64,000 nt of DNA from Ammoniphilus sp. CFH 90114 (lineage in GTDB: Bacteria; Bacillota; Bacilli; Aneurinibacillales; RAOX-1), in contig NZ_SDLI01000009.1 in assembly GCF_004123195.1 (NCBI RefSeq), positions 124,001-188,000 of the forward strand, given 5' to 3'. The notes beneath the pieces were generated by a model. That model was not told the DNA's origin, ran no database searches, and saw only the letters and a list, made by a program, of their open reading frames with translations. Numbering within the stretch: position 1 is the stretch's first letter; each line of letters starts with the position of its first letter. Of this stretch, positions 7,669 through 16,251 are shown in pieces. The position numbers and the translations under genes were made by a program.

Positions 7669-8418
7669 CTATAGATCTAACATTCTTCTTATCGAACTCT
7701 CTAAACCATCTAAAGCCTCTTCGACAACCTGCTGTCCAATTTCATAGCTGGCTTTAGTGGCGTCACCGATACAGCCATTAGCCGTCATTTCCTCATATTG
7801 ATAGGTTCCCTGCAAAGCATTTCCTGGACGTAAGTTTCTCCACTTGCCCTCTACGATATCTCCCTTCTCAAGTCGATCTGGACGTACGAGTTGAGGAGCT
7901 AGATATAGTGCTTCAGAAACCTCTCTTTCACAGCTGTGACCGAAAAGAGTAGATGAGATATGTTCTTTCATTGCATTTTTCGCTGCTGCCGTGGACTTCG
8001 CATAGAAGATCTCTACTTCTAATTCATGAGTCAAGGTTGTACAGGCCACGCTTAAAGTGGACTGGTTCCCCCCATGAGAGTTCAGGAATAGAAATTTCTC
8101 AATTCCATGCTTCTTTAAGGACCAGACCATGTCTCTTAAAACATTAATCAAAGTCTCAGGTCTTAAAGTAATTGTCCCAGGAAAATTAATATGGTGAATC
8201 GAAACTCCCATGTTAACAGTCGGCGTAACTAAAACATGCGGAAAAAGTCTCTGTGCTAAACGGTTAGAAACCTCCGTGGCTAAAACAGCATCACAGCTTT
8301 CATTCATATGTGGTCCATGCTGCTCATGCGCCCCCACTGGAATGATGGCTAACTTCACCGTTTTTAGAGCTTCTTGTACTTCCGGCCATGTCATCTCAGT
8401 CAAGCGATAGGACTCCAT
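7669..8418 (-). CDS. Creatininase-family metal-dependent amidohydrolase
   Basis: A 249-residue creatininase-family enzyme. Visible metal-ligand motifs are PVGAHEQHGPHMN with a downstream Asp (CDAVLATEV), NSHGGNQ and the CEREVSE glutamate. The family opens cyclic amides (creatinine) or removes formyl groups from pyrimidine precursors. The open frame extends up to 8601, but I place the start at ATG 8418: the extension runs through the promoter and operator, and GGGGGTG is well placed before 8418. Its own promoter carries a TATGGTATACAA-type site, so it appears to be a member of the local GntR regulon. The substrate is unknown. Confidence 0.88.
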   Translation of the reverse strand: MESYRLTEMTWPEVQEALKTVKLAIIPVGAHEQHGPHMNESCDAVLATEVSNRLAQRLFPHVLVTPTVNMGVSIHHINFPGTITLRPETLINVLRDMVWSLKKHGIEKFLFLNSHGGNQSTLSVACTTLTHELEVEIFYAKSTAAAKNAMKEHISSTLFGHSCEREVSEALYLAPQLVRPDRLEKGDIVEGKWRNLRPGNALQGTYQYEEMTANGCIGDATKASYEIGQQVVEEALDGLESSIRRMLDL

Positions 8419-8446
8419 CAATAACACCCCCTTTTTTGTGTATTGG

Positions 8447-8486
8447 ATATTGTATACCATATAATCTAACATAAACAAAGTGTTAA
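8447..8486 (-). promoter_or_regulatory. Promoter with overlapping GntR-type operator
   Basis: On the minus strand TTAACA (8481-8486) and TTATAT (8459-8464) are 16 bp apart, and TATGGTATACAA (8450-8461) overlaps the end of the -10 box. The palindrome centre GGTATAC is shared with the tandem operators at 5929-5980. Confidence 0.55.
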
Positions 8487-8580
8487 TGTACATAACTTTT
8501 TTAGAAAATTTTAAATAGAATAAAATGTAAATTTTACTACCCAGCCCGAAGTGAAAACCTAATGAAAATTCTGTATAATA

Positions 8581-8636
8581 TTGTTTATCTTCCTCTCCCA
8601 TGCTACTATATTAGAAAAATTGGTATACAGTATACT
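8581..8636 (+). promoter_or_regulatory. Promoter with downstream GntR-type operator
   Basis: TTGTTT (8581-8586) and TACTAT (8604-8609) are 17 bp apart. Immediately downstream lies TTGGTATACAGTATACTGA (8620 onward), in which two GTATAC cores overlap. The gene start is at 8656 behind AAGGAGG. Confidence 0.6.
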
Positions 8637-8655
8637 GATAGATAAGGAGGCTTCT

Positions 8656-10071
8656 ATGGATTCTAAGAAGGGGAAAGCTGCCTCTATCCCGCTTCGAACG
8701 GTTGTATATTCGGTTTCTATTGGTGTGTTTCTTTTATCAACCGTATTTGCTGCCGAGCTGTTCTCTACCATCCTTTCCATTGCGGCCATTGTATGTATTG
8801 CCGTCTCCCTCCCGCAATCAGGAAAGATTGCCGGTAGCCTTTCCACTTTATTTTTAGGAATCGGCTTTTTTGTCCTGTGGCAAAGTGACGTTTCGACTTC
8901 CACCTATTTGACTTCTTTTGGCGGTATGTTCAACCTATTGGCCTTATTTTCTATCATTCCGCTTATTGCTGTACCTATTCGTGTCGGTGGGTATAGTGAA
9001 ACCATTCGTCACATCTTAGAGAGCAGAATTAAAAGTCCAGCTCATTTATATCGAACGATCTCTTTTTACTCCTTTTTCCTAAGCTGCTTTATGAATCTAG
9101 CCACACTGCCCATGATGTACTACAGTGTGAAAAAAGCCGTTGAGCAATATCCGTTAAAGAGCACTAGTCAATTTACTTCCATTGGAATTATCCAAGGCTT
9201 TGCTTTGCCTATACTCTGGACACCCATCGCTCCTATTGTAGGGGTCGTATTTGACCTCACCCATGTGAATTGGTTGTCTATGCTACCCATCCTTTTAGGG
9301 CTTAGCGTTGCTGGTCTTCTATTGAATTGGGCCTTGTTTCAGATCAACCAAAAGAAATTTCTTCATAGCTTACCCGATGGGTATTCTGCTGCTGGAGTTG
9401 AGATTGCTGCGGCTGTGTCTACCCCGGATGACCAATTATGGAAGCATAAATTAAGACAAATGAGTATCGCTGTTCTTCTCTTTATCACATCGATCGCTCT
9501 GCTTGAGTACTTATTTCCTATAGGTCTAATTACCACAGTTATCATTTTAACGATTCCTTTTTCACTATTATGGTCTATGTTTTTGAAACAAGGGAAAGCT
9601 TACTTTAAAGAAACATTAGGGCATTTCAAGAATCAATTACCAAAAATGAGCGATCAATTCGCCATCTTTTTAAGTGCAGGGTTCTTCGTGACTGCTTTAC
9701 AAATTACGGGTTCGAATCAAAGTATTAACCAAGCCGTTACAAGCTTAGATCATCTCATCGGTTCAACCGCTTTTATTATGATCTTGCCGCTTATCCCTTT
9801 ACTTTTAGCGTTTCTTGGCATGCATCCCGCACTTGCCATCGGTTTGCTAGCAGAATCACTAGATCCCGTAACCCTAGGAATTACGCCAGAGCAAATGGCA
9901 CTTGCCTTATTGGGTGGAGCAGTTTCCACTTTTTTACTTGGTCCATTTAATGCGACATCCGGTATTATGGCATCTATTGTCAAAGTCAGTCCATTCCGCA
10001 TTGTAAGCTGGAATGTGGGCTATTCTCTCGCCTTTCTCATTCTGATTGCAATCACCTTGCTCATGATGTAA
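8656..10071 (+). CDS. Multi-pass membrane transporter, unassigned family
   Basis: A 471-residue hydrophobic protein with about 12 predicted membrane segments and a central hydrophilic loop near residues 245-270. I place the start at ATG 8656, preceded by AAGGAGG; the longer frame from 8581 runs through the promoter. I do not recognise the family with certainty; the two-fold layout and proline/glycine breaks (LPILWTPIAPIVG and LLGGAVSTFLLGPFN) suggest an ion-transporter-type anion permease. It is divergent from the creatininase gene, and both promoters carry the GGTATAC operator core, so it likely moves the island's substrate or product. Confidence 0.7.
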   Translation: MDSKKGKAASIPLRTVVYSVSIGVFLLSTVFAAELFSTILSIAAIVCIAVSLPQSGKIAGSLSTLFLGIGFFVLWQSDVSTSTYLTSFGGMFNLLALFSIIPLIAVPIRVGGYSETIRHILESRIKSPAHLYRTISFYSFFLSCFMNLATLPMMYYSVKKAVEQYPLKSTSQFTSIGIIQGFALPILWTPIAPIVGVVFDLTHVNWLSMLPILLGLSVAGLLLNWALFQINQKKFLHSLPDGYSAAGVEIAAAVSTPDDQLWKHKLRQMSIAVLLFITSIALLEYLFPIGLITTVIILTIPFSLLWSMFLKQGKAYFKETLGHFKNQLPKMSDQFAIFLSAGFFVTALQITGSNQSINQAVTSLDHLIGSTAFIMILPLIPLLLAFLGMHPALAIGLLAESLDPVTLGITPEQMALALLGGAVSTFLLGPFNATSGIMASIVKVSPFRIVSWNVGYSLAFLILIAITLLMM

Positions 10072-10076
10072 ACCTA

Positions 10077-10130
10077 TTGACGTAATCTCTTGAAGTTGAT
10101 ACAATCTTCCAAACTAATATGGTATACCAA
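10077..10130 (+). promoter_or_regulatory. Promoter and GntR-type operator of the aspartate-dehydrogenase-like gene
   Basis: TTGACG (10077-10082) and TACAAT (10100-10105) are separated by 17 bp. ATGGTATACCAA (10119-10130) follows about 6 bp after the expected transcription start and is nearly identical to the tandem operators at 5929-5980. The palindrome overlaps an apparent upstream ATG that should not be used as the start. Confidence 0.65.
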
Positions 10131-10148
10131 AACACAAGGAGGTCTTTT

Positions 10149-10952
10149 ATGCTTCGAGTCGGACTTATTGGCTATGGAACGATCGGAAAAGATACCGCTC
10201 AATATATCATGGAAAAAAAAGCAGGAAATGTAGAATTAGTATCCATTCTGGTGAGGGATATGAGTCGAGTTCAGTCAGATCTTCCACAAGAAGTTTTCTG
10301 CGATCAACCGGACGAATTCTTCGCTAAGGACTTGGATATTGTCGTGGAAGGAGCTGGGCATCATGCCGTCCAACTTTATGCAGAAAGAGCTCTGACAAGC
10401 GGCAGTGATTTTATAGTCTCTAGTGTAGGGGCCTTCAATGACCAAAGCTTACTTGATCGCACGTTGAAAGCAGCCGAAGAAGCTGGCAAGCGTCTGATTG
10501 TCCCTTCTGCTGCTGTAGGTGGTTTGGATCGAATTGCTGCTGGTGCGGTCGGGCCACTAGATGAAATTACCTTAAAAACGAGCAAGCCTCCTAAAGCTTG
10601 GTTTGGAACGGCTGTTGAGGAACAAGTAGACTTGAACAATTTAACAGAGCCCGTCTGCGTGTTTGAAGGAAATGCAAGAGAATCCTCTCGTCGCTTCCCA
10701 GAAAGTGTAAATGTTTCTGCTGCGCTAAGCTTGGCCGGACTAGGCCTTGATGAAACCAAGGTGCAAGTGTTTGTTGATCCGAATATTAACCGGAATGTTC
10801 ATGAGATCTTTGCTGCAGGCAAGTTCGGCGAGATTCGATTACAGATACAAAATACCCCATCTCCGAATAATCCGAAGACAGGGTATATTGTCGCAATGAG
10901 TATTGCGAAGGTATTAAAGAACTTATCTACAAACTTAGTGATTGGCTGCTAA
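10149..10952 (+). CDS. nadX: L-aspartate dehydrogenase-like protein (NadX family)
   Basis: A 267-residue protein with an N-terminal NAD(P)-binding Rossmann motif (GLIGYGTIGKD), the GAGHHAVQ segment and the C-terminal NxxxNxH pattern near NINRNVHEIFAAGKFG typical of aspartate dehydrogenases. These enzymes interconvert L-aspartate and iminoaspartate with NAD(P). I use ATG 10149, behind AAGGAGG; the earlier ATG at 10119 lies in the operator. Lack of neighbouring nadA/nadC and the shared GntR-type operator suggest a catabolic role on aspartate or an analogue rather than NAD biosynthesis. Its 3' end overlaps the convergent gene at 10935. Confidence 0.85.
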   Translation: MLRVGLIGYGTIGKDTAQYIMEKKAGNVELVSILVRDMSRVQSDLPQEVFCDQPDEFFAKDLDIVVEGAGHHAVQLYAERALTSGSDFIVSSVGAFNDQSLLDRTLKAAEEAGKRLIVPSAAVGGLDRIAAGAVGPLDEITLKTSKPPKAWFGTAVEEQVDLNNLTEPVCVFEGNARESSRRFPESVNVSAALSLAGLGLDETKVQVFVDPNINRNVHEIFAAGKFGEIRLQIQNTPSPNNPKTGYIVAMSIAKVLKNLSTNLVIGC

Positions 10953-11489
10953 GCCTCCGATGGTATAGCTTAACTCTTGCTTAAGCCAATTAATCTCAAA
11001 TTGATCTCTGTGATGAAGTGCTGATTGTAGCTTTTCTAATAAATAATCAATACGGTGTTGCTTCAGGAACTCATCAATTTGGGCTTGGAGCTTCGGATCA
11101 ACAGTACCAGGCTCTCGGCTAATCAACCCCTGCCTATATTCGATTGCTTCACCCTCTGCAGGATAAAAGTTGATCACCGCATTAGACTCAAAGGAATGAG
11201 CCGCTGTATGGAAAACCTTCCAGATTGGTTGTTTAATGATATCAGACACGGAGTTCCCCATCAGGAATAGGCTTCCGGTTACCGTGCCGGGACCTTCCTT
11301 TTGGGCATAGAGATTAAGAACACCATGACTTGAAGTAATAACTAACCCTTTATTTTTCTTTGTTTCTATTTTCTTGACCTGGAGTTTCTTTGTTGATTTA
11401 CCCAATTCTGCAATGGTTTCCCAATCTTCTTCACGGAACTTACCGATAAACTTGTTGCAGACACCCTTTACATTAATAGGCTTATCCAA
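10935..11489 (-). CDS. Hypothetical protein, possible IDEAL-like C-terminal helix pair
   Basis: A 184-residue soluble protein convergent with, and overlapping by 18 bp, the nadX-like gene. Residues about 20-135 look like a mixed alpha/beta domain without a motif I know. The C-terminus (around IDYLLEKLQSALHHRDQFEI) resembles the short IDEAL motif found in some Bacillales proteins, but the match is weak. No signal peptide or membrane segment is visible. I do not assign a function. Confidence 0.6.
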   Translation of the reverse strand: MDKPINVKGVCNKFIGKFREEDWETIAELGKSTKKLQVKKIETKKNKGLVITSSHGVLNLYAQKEGPGTVTGSLFLMGNSVSDIIKQPIWKVFHTAAHSFESNAVINFYPAEGEAIEYRQGLISREPGTVDPKLQAQIDEFLKQHRIDYLLEKLQSALHHRDQFEINWLKQELSYTIGGLAANH

Positions 11490-11601
11490 TTTAACTCCAC
11501 CACCATTACTATGTTTTCTATTATTATATGGGATTGCTGTAAAAAGGTGAAAGATAAATTTTTGTTATTTTATTAATATTTAATATTCAGGAGGAAAACA
11601 A

Positions 11602-12081
11602 ATGGAATCGCTAACAACAACCAGTATTGACAGGAAATTGGCTGAACTAAACATTGTCTTGGCAAATTCCCCTAAGCCCTCTGGAAATTACGTACCTTAT
11701 GTTTTTGCCCCTCCCTTTTTATATGTTAGTGGAGTTACACCAAAAGTGGATGGAAAGCTGCTCTATAAAGGAAAAGTAGGACAAGAAATTACGAAGGAAG
11801 AAGGATATCAGGCTGCAAGACAATGTGTGATCAACCATCTGAATACACTTAAGGCTGCTTTAGGGGATCTCGAGCGTGTAGAAGGAATCGTTAAAATCGT
11901 TGGATTCGTCAACACAGACGGGGATTTCCACGAGCTTCCATCCGTCATCAACGGCGCATCCGATCTATTAGTTGAAGTCTTTGGTGAACGCGGTCAACAT
12001 GCTCGCTCTGCAGTAGGCGTTTCCTCCCTTCCGGGTGGCGCTGCAGTAGAAGTGGAAATGATTGTGCGTGTGAGGGATTAG
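11602..12081 (+). CDS. RidA/YjgF-family imine deaminase-like protein
   Basis: A 159-residue RidA-superfamily protein, slightly longer than classic RidA because of an N-terminal extension. The conserved arginine in ARSAVGVSSLP and the acidic residue in AAVEVEMIVRV are in the expected order. RidA enzymes hydrolyse reactive 2-imino acids before they damage PLP enzymes. AGGAGG precedes the ATG. It lies near the aspartate-dehydrogenase-like gene, whose product would be an imine, so a protective link is plausible, although it has no GntR-type operator. Confidence 0.9.
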   Translation: MESLTTTSIDRKLAELNIVLANSPKPSGNYVPYVFAPPFLYVSGVTPKVDGKLLYKGKVGQEITKEEGYQAARQCVINHLNTLKAALGDLERVEGIVKIVGFVNTDGDFHELPSVINGASDLLVEVFGERGQHARSAVGVSSLPGGAAVEVEMIVRVRD

Positions 12082-12096
12082 GTTTGGACGGTGGGT

Positions 12097-12115
12097 TAGT
12101 TGGTTGGTCCAACTA
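12097..12115 (+). other. Short hairpin after the RidA gene
   Basis: TAGTTGG (12097-12103) and CCAACTA (12109-12115) form a 7-bp stem with a 5-nt loop soon after the stop at 12081. No T run follows, so it is a weak terminator candidate at best. Confidence 0.3.
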
Positions 12116-12159
12116 GCTTAAGTAAGCAGAGAGCGTGGAGCAGGATCAGGCTCACCTGA

Positions 12160-12347
12160 AATAAGCGGAGATTTTCCGCTTATTTTCCCTCCGGGACCCA
12201 AAAACAGTGAAATAAGCGGAATTTTTCCCGCTATCCCTCGAGAAACTACAATTTTCGGGCCTTCCAGCAGGAATAGGCGGAATTCTTCCGCTTACTCCTG
12301 CTCTTTTCGGCCCACTTTCTTAAATAGCGGAACTTTCTCCGCCTATC
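12160..12347. repeat. Array of four imperfect intergenic palindromes (AATAAGCGGA...TCCGCTTATT)
   Basis: Four related units of about 24 bp lie in the gap between the RidA gene and fabL: 12160-12184 (AATAAGCGGA...TCCGCTTATT), 12211-12234, 12272-12295 and 12323-12347. Each can fold on itself around a short A/T-rich loop; the third is embedded in a longer palindrome running from about 12266 to 12301. They are 50-60 bp apart. The same family recurs at 34533-34721. No open reading frame explains them. Similar GCGGAA/TTCCGC repeats are known between genes in some Paenibacillaceae. The rest of the 12082-12398 gap shows nothing else clear. Confidence 0.8.
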
Positions 12348-12398
12348 TCATCATCAATAGCCAAAGGGGCAGCCCAACGGTGCCCTCTCCCCTAGCAA

Positions 12399-13160
<762 letters not shown>

Positions 13161-13175
13161 TTATCCCCTTTATTT

Positions 13176-13192
13176 TTAGTACTAGGTCCTAA
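13176..13192 (-). promoter_or_regulatory. FapR-like operator upstream of fabL
   Basis: On the minus strand the site reads TTAGGACCTAGTACTAA, close to the FapR consensus TTAGTACCTGATACTAA. A weaker related stretch, CCTAAGATAGGACCTGAG, lies at about 13251-13268 near the divergent small gene. FapR represses fatty acid and phospholipid genes and is released by malonyl-CoA. The call rests on similarity to the remembered consensus plus the identity of the downstream gene. Confidence 0.6.
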
Positions 13193-13285
13193 TTTTTACT
13201 TCTTCATTATATTTCATTTTTAACTGAATGAAAATCCTTTAATAATATCATCCTAAGATAGGACCTGAGAAAAAGGAGGATTCGC

Positions 13286-13480
13286 ATGTTCGAAGAACGC
13301 TATATGGGGGAACTAGAAGATGTTCCGTTAAAAGACTGGACCTTAACAGAGCTTGCCTTCCATCATCATGTCATGGCCCAGATGGGCGGCTTTTTAAATA
13401 CAGAAGGTGTCAGCTTCCATCATACCATCATTAATGAGATAGAGCGTCGTGGTGGTCTTCAGGACTTACATTTATCTTAA
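13286..13480 (+). CDS. Small soluble protein, unknown function
   Basis: A 64-residue protein rich in histidine and acidic residues with a FHHHVMAQMGGFLNTEG centre, and no membrane segment. AAAGGAGG precedes the ATG. It is divergent from fabL and shares a 130-bp promoter region containing the FapR-like box. I do not recognise the family. The clean ribosome site and codon pattern argue that it is real. Confidence 0.65.
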   Translation: MFEERYMGELEDVPLKDWTLTELAFHHHVMAQMGGFLNTEGVSFHHTIINEIERRGGLQDLHLS

Positions 13481-13573
13481 CAAGTTACATTTTGATACTT
13501 TTTTGTTGATTTAGTCTGTGAAATTATCTATAATAAATTTTGGAAGACTATACATATGGAGGAGGAAATACCC

Positions 13574-14188
13574 ATGCCTAAGTATGAATTGCCTGCACTA
13601 CCTTATGCTGCTAACGCTCTTGAACCACATATCGATGAGCAAACGATGAACATCCACCACGGACGTCATCATGCTACTTATGTAAACAATGTGAATGCTG
13701 CTTTAGAAGGACATGATGACCTTTCTAGCAAGAGCATTGAAGAATTGATCTCTAACATGGAAGCCATTCCTGAGAATATCCGCAATGCCGTTCGCAACAA
13801 TGGTGGCGGACATGCTAACCACTCCCTATTCTGGCAGATCCTAAGCCCTAATGGCGGCGGAGCTCCAGCTGGTGAATTAGCCGATGCTATCAACAGCGCT
13901 TTTGGAAGCCTTGACAGCTTCAAAGAAGAATTCGCTAAGGCGGCTACTACTCGCTTTGGTTCTGGTTGGGCTTGGTTGGTTGTTGACAATGGAGCCCTTG
14001 CAGTTACTAGCACTCCTAACCAAGACAGCCCTCTTATGGAAGGCAAAACTCCGATCCTTGGATTGGACGTATGGGAGCATGCTTACTACTTGAAGTATCA
14101 GAACAAGCGTCCTGACTACATCGGCGCATTCTGGAACGTAGTGAACTGGGATGAAGTGAGCAAGCGTTACGCTGCAGCTCGTGGATAA
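13574..14188 (+). CDS. sodA: Superoxide dismutase [Mn/Fe]
   Basis: A 204-residue Mn/Fe superoxide dismutase. The metal ligands are visible: the first His of [10 protein letters not shown] (about residue 28), the His of [10 protein letters not shown], and Asp and His of [18 protein letters not shown]. The GGHANHS and DVWEHAYY contexts are typical of manganese or cambialistic enzymes. I use the ATG at 13574 behind GGAGGAGG; the ATG at 13556 overlaps that ribosome site. It is monocistronic and ends at a strong bidirectional terminator. Confidence 0.97.
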   Translation: MPKYELPALPYAANALEPHIDEQTMNIHHGRHHATYVNNVNAALEGHDDLSSKSIEELISNMEAIPENIRNAVRNNGGGHANHSLFWQILSPNGGGAPAGELADAINSAFGSLDSFKEEFAKAATTRFGSGWAWLVVDNGALAVTSTPNQDSPLMEGKTPILGLDVWEHAYYLKYQNKRPDYIGAFWNVVNWDEVSKRYAAARG

Positions 14189-14201
14189 TAGGCTAACGCC
14201 T

Positions 14202-14243
14202 AAACAAAAAGAGGGTAACCCGACGGGTTCCCTCTTTTTGTTT
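14202..14243. terminator. Bidirectional Rho-independent terminator
   Basis: AAACAAAAAGAGGG(TAACC) pairs with (GGGTT)CCCTCTTTTTGTTT, giving a stem with A and T runs on both sides. It separates sodA from the convergent YitT-family gene. Confidence 0.92.
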
Positions 14244-14862
14244 AGGATTTTGATAATGAATAAGCTTCTTCTTCCTCCACCATCTCTTTAATCGGAGACT
14301 TCTTATAACGCCCAATAATCGTACTTGCAACAATGATTGAAATCGTGGATACTAACGCATTAATCCAGCCTACTAAAGCAGCTGCGCTTAAAATAATAGC
14401 TAAGTCACAAAGGAATATCGTTATTCCTCTATTAATCTTAAACCGCTCATCTAGGTAGAGTGCTAGAATATGAATGCCTCCAAGTGAAGAACCATTGTTC
14501 AGGACAAACGTAACCCCTACTCCAATCAATAAGCCTGCTAGGGCCGAGCCTAGGACCATATTATTGATTTCAGGCAGTGCTAGAAGGTCCAATAGATCTC
14601 GAGTGATAGAAATCCCTGTGATCGATAGTAAACTTGAAATCGTAAACCACTTGCCTAGCTTAGATAAAGAAATAATAAAGAAAGGCAGGTTTGCAATAAA
14701 GAACCAAAATCCCCAAGAACTCTCCGAAATAAAAGTGATAATGGTAGCGATCCCCGCTGTTCCTCCGAATGTCAGCTGGCTAATCGAAAGCACTTTAATT
14801 CCGAGCGATGTAAGGAAAAGTCCCAAAATAACTAGGGAAAGGCGTTTCAACCAATCAGCCAT
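14242..14862 (-). CDS. YitT-family membrane protein
   Basis: A 206-residue protein with five to six hydrophobic segments and the YitT-type glycine motifs FGGTAGIATI and NNGSSLGGIHILAL. It lacks the usual C-terminal DUF2179 cytoplasmic domain of YitT paralogues, ending shortly after the last membrane segment. I chose ATG 14862, which has GGGAGGA in front; the open frame upstream to 14931 has no ribosome site. The transported or sensed substrate of the family is unknown. Confidence 0.85.
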   Translation of the reverse strand: MADWLKRLSLVILGLFLTSLGIKVLSISQLTFGGTAGIATIITFISESSWGFWFFIANLPFFIISLSKLGKWFTISSLLSITGISITRDLLDLLALPEINNMVLGSALAGLLIGVGVTFVLNNGSSLGGIHILALYLDERFKINRGITIFLCDLAIILSAAALVGWINALVSTISIIVASTIIGRYKKSPIKEMVEEEEAYSLSKS

Positions 14863-14979
14863 GCTCCATTCCTCCCGTTCTAAATATGAATACTCATTCA
14901 TTAGCTTATTACAATCCACCTGAGCGGTCAATACATAAACATGTATTTTTATTCATTAGAAAATATAGAAAACATGCAC

Positions 14980-15020
14980 AAAAAAGAATCCTGTCGGATT
15001 GTGCCAGCAGGATTCCTTTT
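14980..15020 (-). terminator. Rho-independent terminator after the PAS-domain gene
   Basis: On the minus strand GGAATCCTGCTGG pairs with CCGACAGGATTC and is followed by TTTTTTG. Confidence 0.88.
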
Positions 15021-15023
15021 GCT

Positions 15024-16160
15024 TTAATCAATTACAAAGTTAGAATACAGTAAAGCTCGCTCTGCTTTCCTCTGAATCGCCTCTGCTTCCTTGCGAGGGC
15101 TGCTGTCCTGGGCCACTGCCATAAACAAGGGAGCCTTGTCCTTTTCGGATATTAGCTGGATCTTCACATCGATCGGGTAATTAGAGCCATTCCTTCTTCG
15201 ATGATTGGTCTCAAACTGAAAGGTTTCTTGTTCCCCAAGGAGGATAGAGTCTAACATCAATTGAAAACTCTCATCCGAATATTTTGACCAGAGTTGGATT
15301 GGGGACAATGCCGTTATCTCTTCCATACTATAGCCTAAATTCTTCAGAGCACACTGGTTCATATATAAGAATTGCAAGGGAAAAGAAGAAAATACATAGA
15401 TTTCAAAAATGGTTTCGTCTAGAATCTTTCCGAGATGAGTAACGAGTTCCTCCGTCTGTTGCCACTCTGTAATATCTTGATCAACGCCAAGGATTCCCCA
15501 TACTTGCCCCGAGTGATCTTTTAACGGTGTTTTGGTTAATTTTCTAAGCGCTGTGGTCCCTTCTTCCTGTTCTATCTTTTTCTTATATACGATCCCTTCC
15601 TCAGTTCTAAGCACTTCCTGATCCTGAAGCTCCTGCTGCTCAGCAACATCCGCGGAGAATAGATCCCGATCAGTTAATCCCTCAACTTTTACGGTCTTCT
15701 TGTCGAAATCCTGCATAAACGCTCGATTACCAAAGATATATTTCGATTGAAGGTCTTTTACCCATATTTTATCCGGTATATGGTCTAATATTAACTTTAA
15801 GTATTGCGGATTTTCCCATGGCTTCCGTTCCACGATCTCTCGTATGATGCCAATAAACAATCTACCTTCAACTGAAGACGACTCAACGACTGTGATTGTG
15901 ATTGGGAATATACTGCCACTCTTCTTCTTGCCTGTTGATTTTTTCCCTGTCTCCGAAATTTTTGCTTTGGGCGTCAAGGTCGAGTCTACGAAGAGCTCAG
16001 GGAGCAATAAGGAGACATGTTCTCCAATGACCTCCGATCCTAAGTAGCCAAACAGGTTTCCAGCCGCAGGATTAATAGAGGTTACCGTACCTTTTTCATC
16101 CATGACGATAATGCTGTCGGATACAAAATTCATAACGGAATCAGTTGTACCATTGTGCAT
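15024..16160 (-). CDS. Multi-PAS sensory protein without an output domain
   Basis: A 378-residue soluble protein with three PAS-type domains at about residues 5-110, 115-240 and 245-365 (for example DSIIVMDEKGTVTSINPAAG at residues 15-34, LDHIPDKIWVKDLQ and a PAC-like YPIDVKIQLISEKD). There is no transmembrane segment and no kinase, GGDEF, EAL or DNA-binding domain. The C-terminus stops soon after a linker helix (RKAERALLYSNF) of the kind that normally leads into another domain. It may be a truncated kinase or an adaptor. It has its own terminator and is followed by nothing that could supply the missing output. Confidence 0.8.
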   Translation of the reverse strand: MHNGTTDSVMNFVSDSIIVMDEKGTVTSINPAAGNLFGYLGSEVIGEHVSLLLPELFVDSTLTPKAKISETGKKSTGKKKSGSIFPITITVVESSSVEGRLFIGIIREIVERKPWENPQYLKLILDHIPDKIWVKDLQSKYIFGNRAFMQDFDKKTVKVEGLTDRDLFSADVAEQQELQDQEVLRTEEGIVYKKKIEQEEGTTALRKLTKTPLKDHSGQVWGILGVDQDITEWQQTEELVTHLGKILDETIFEIYVFSSFPLQFLYMNQCALKNLGYSMEEITALSPIQLWSKYSDESFQLMLDSILLGEQETFQFETNHRRRNGSNYPIDVKIQLISEKDKAPLFMAVAQDSSPRKEAEAIQRKAERALLYSNFVID

Positions 16161-16251
16161 GTTCTAGTATTCCTCCCCATAGACGTATTGCCTTAATAAT
16201 TCCTTATCTATCAATTAAATCCTGCTCTGCTCCCTATGATACCTTTCTTTT

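Noticed and set aside
8419-8601. Longer N-terminus for the creatininase-family protein
   Set aside because: The extension overlaps the promoter and operator and has no family similarity; ATG 8418 has a good ribosome site.
10119-10148. Earlier start for the aspartate-dehydrogenase-like gene
   Set aside because: The ATG at 10119 is part of the operator palindrome, and the ribosome site AAGGAGG lies within the supposed coding region.
12160-12347. CRISPR array
   Set aside because: The units are palindromes that vary in sequence, spacers are not uniform, and there are no cas genes.
13556-13573. Earlier start for sodA
   Set aside because: That ATG is inside the GGAGGAGG ribosome site; 13574 gives the normal SodA N-terminus.
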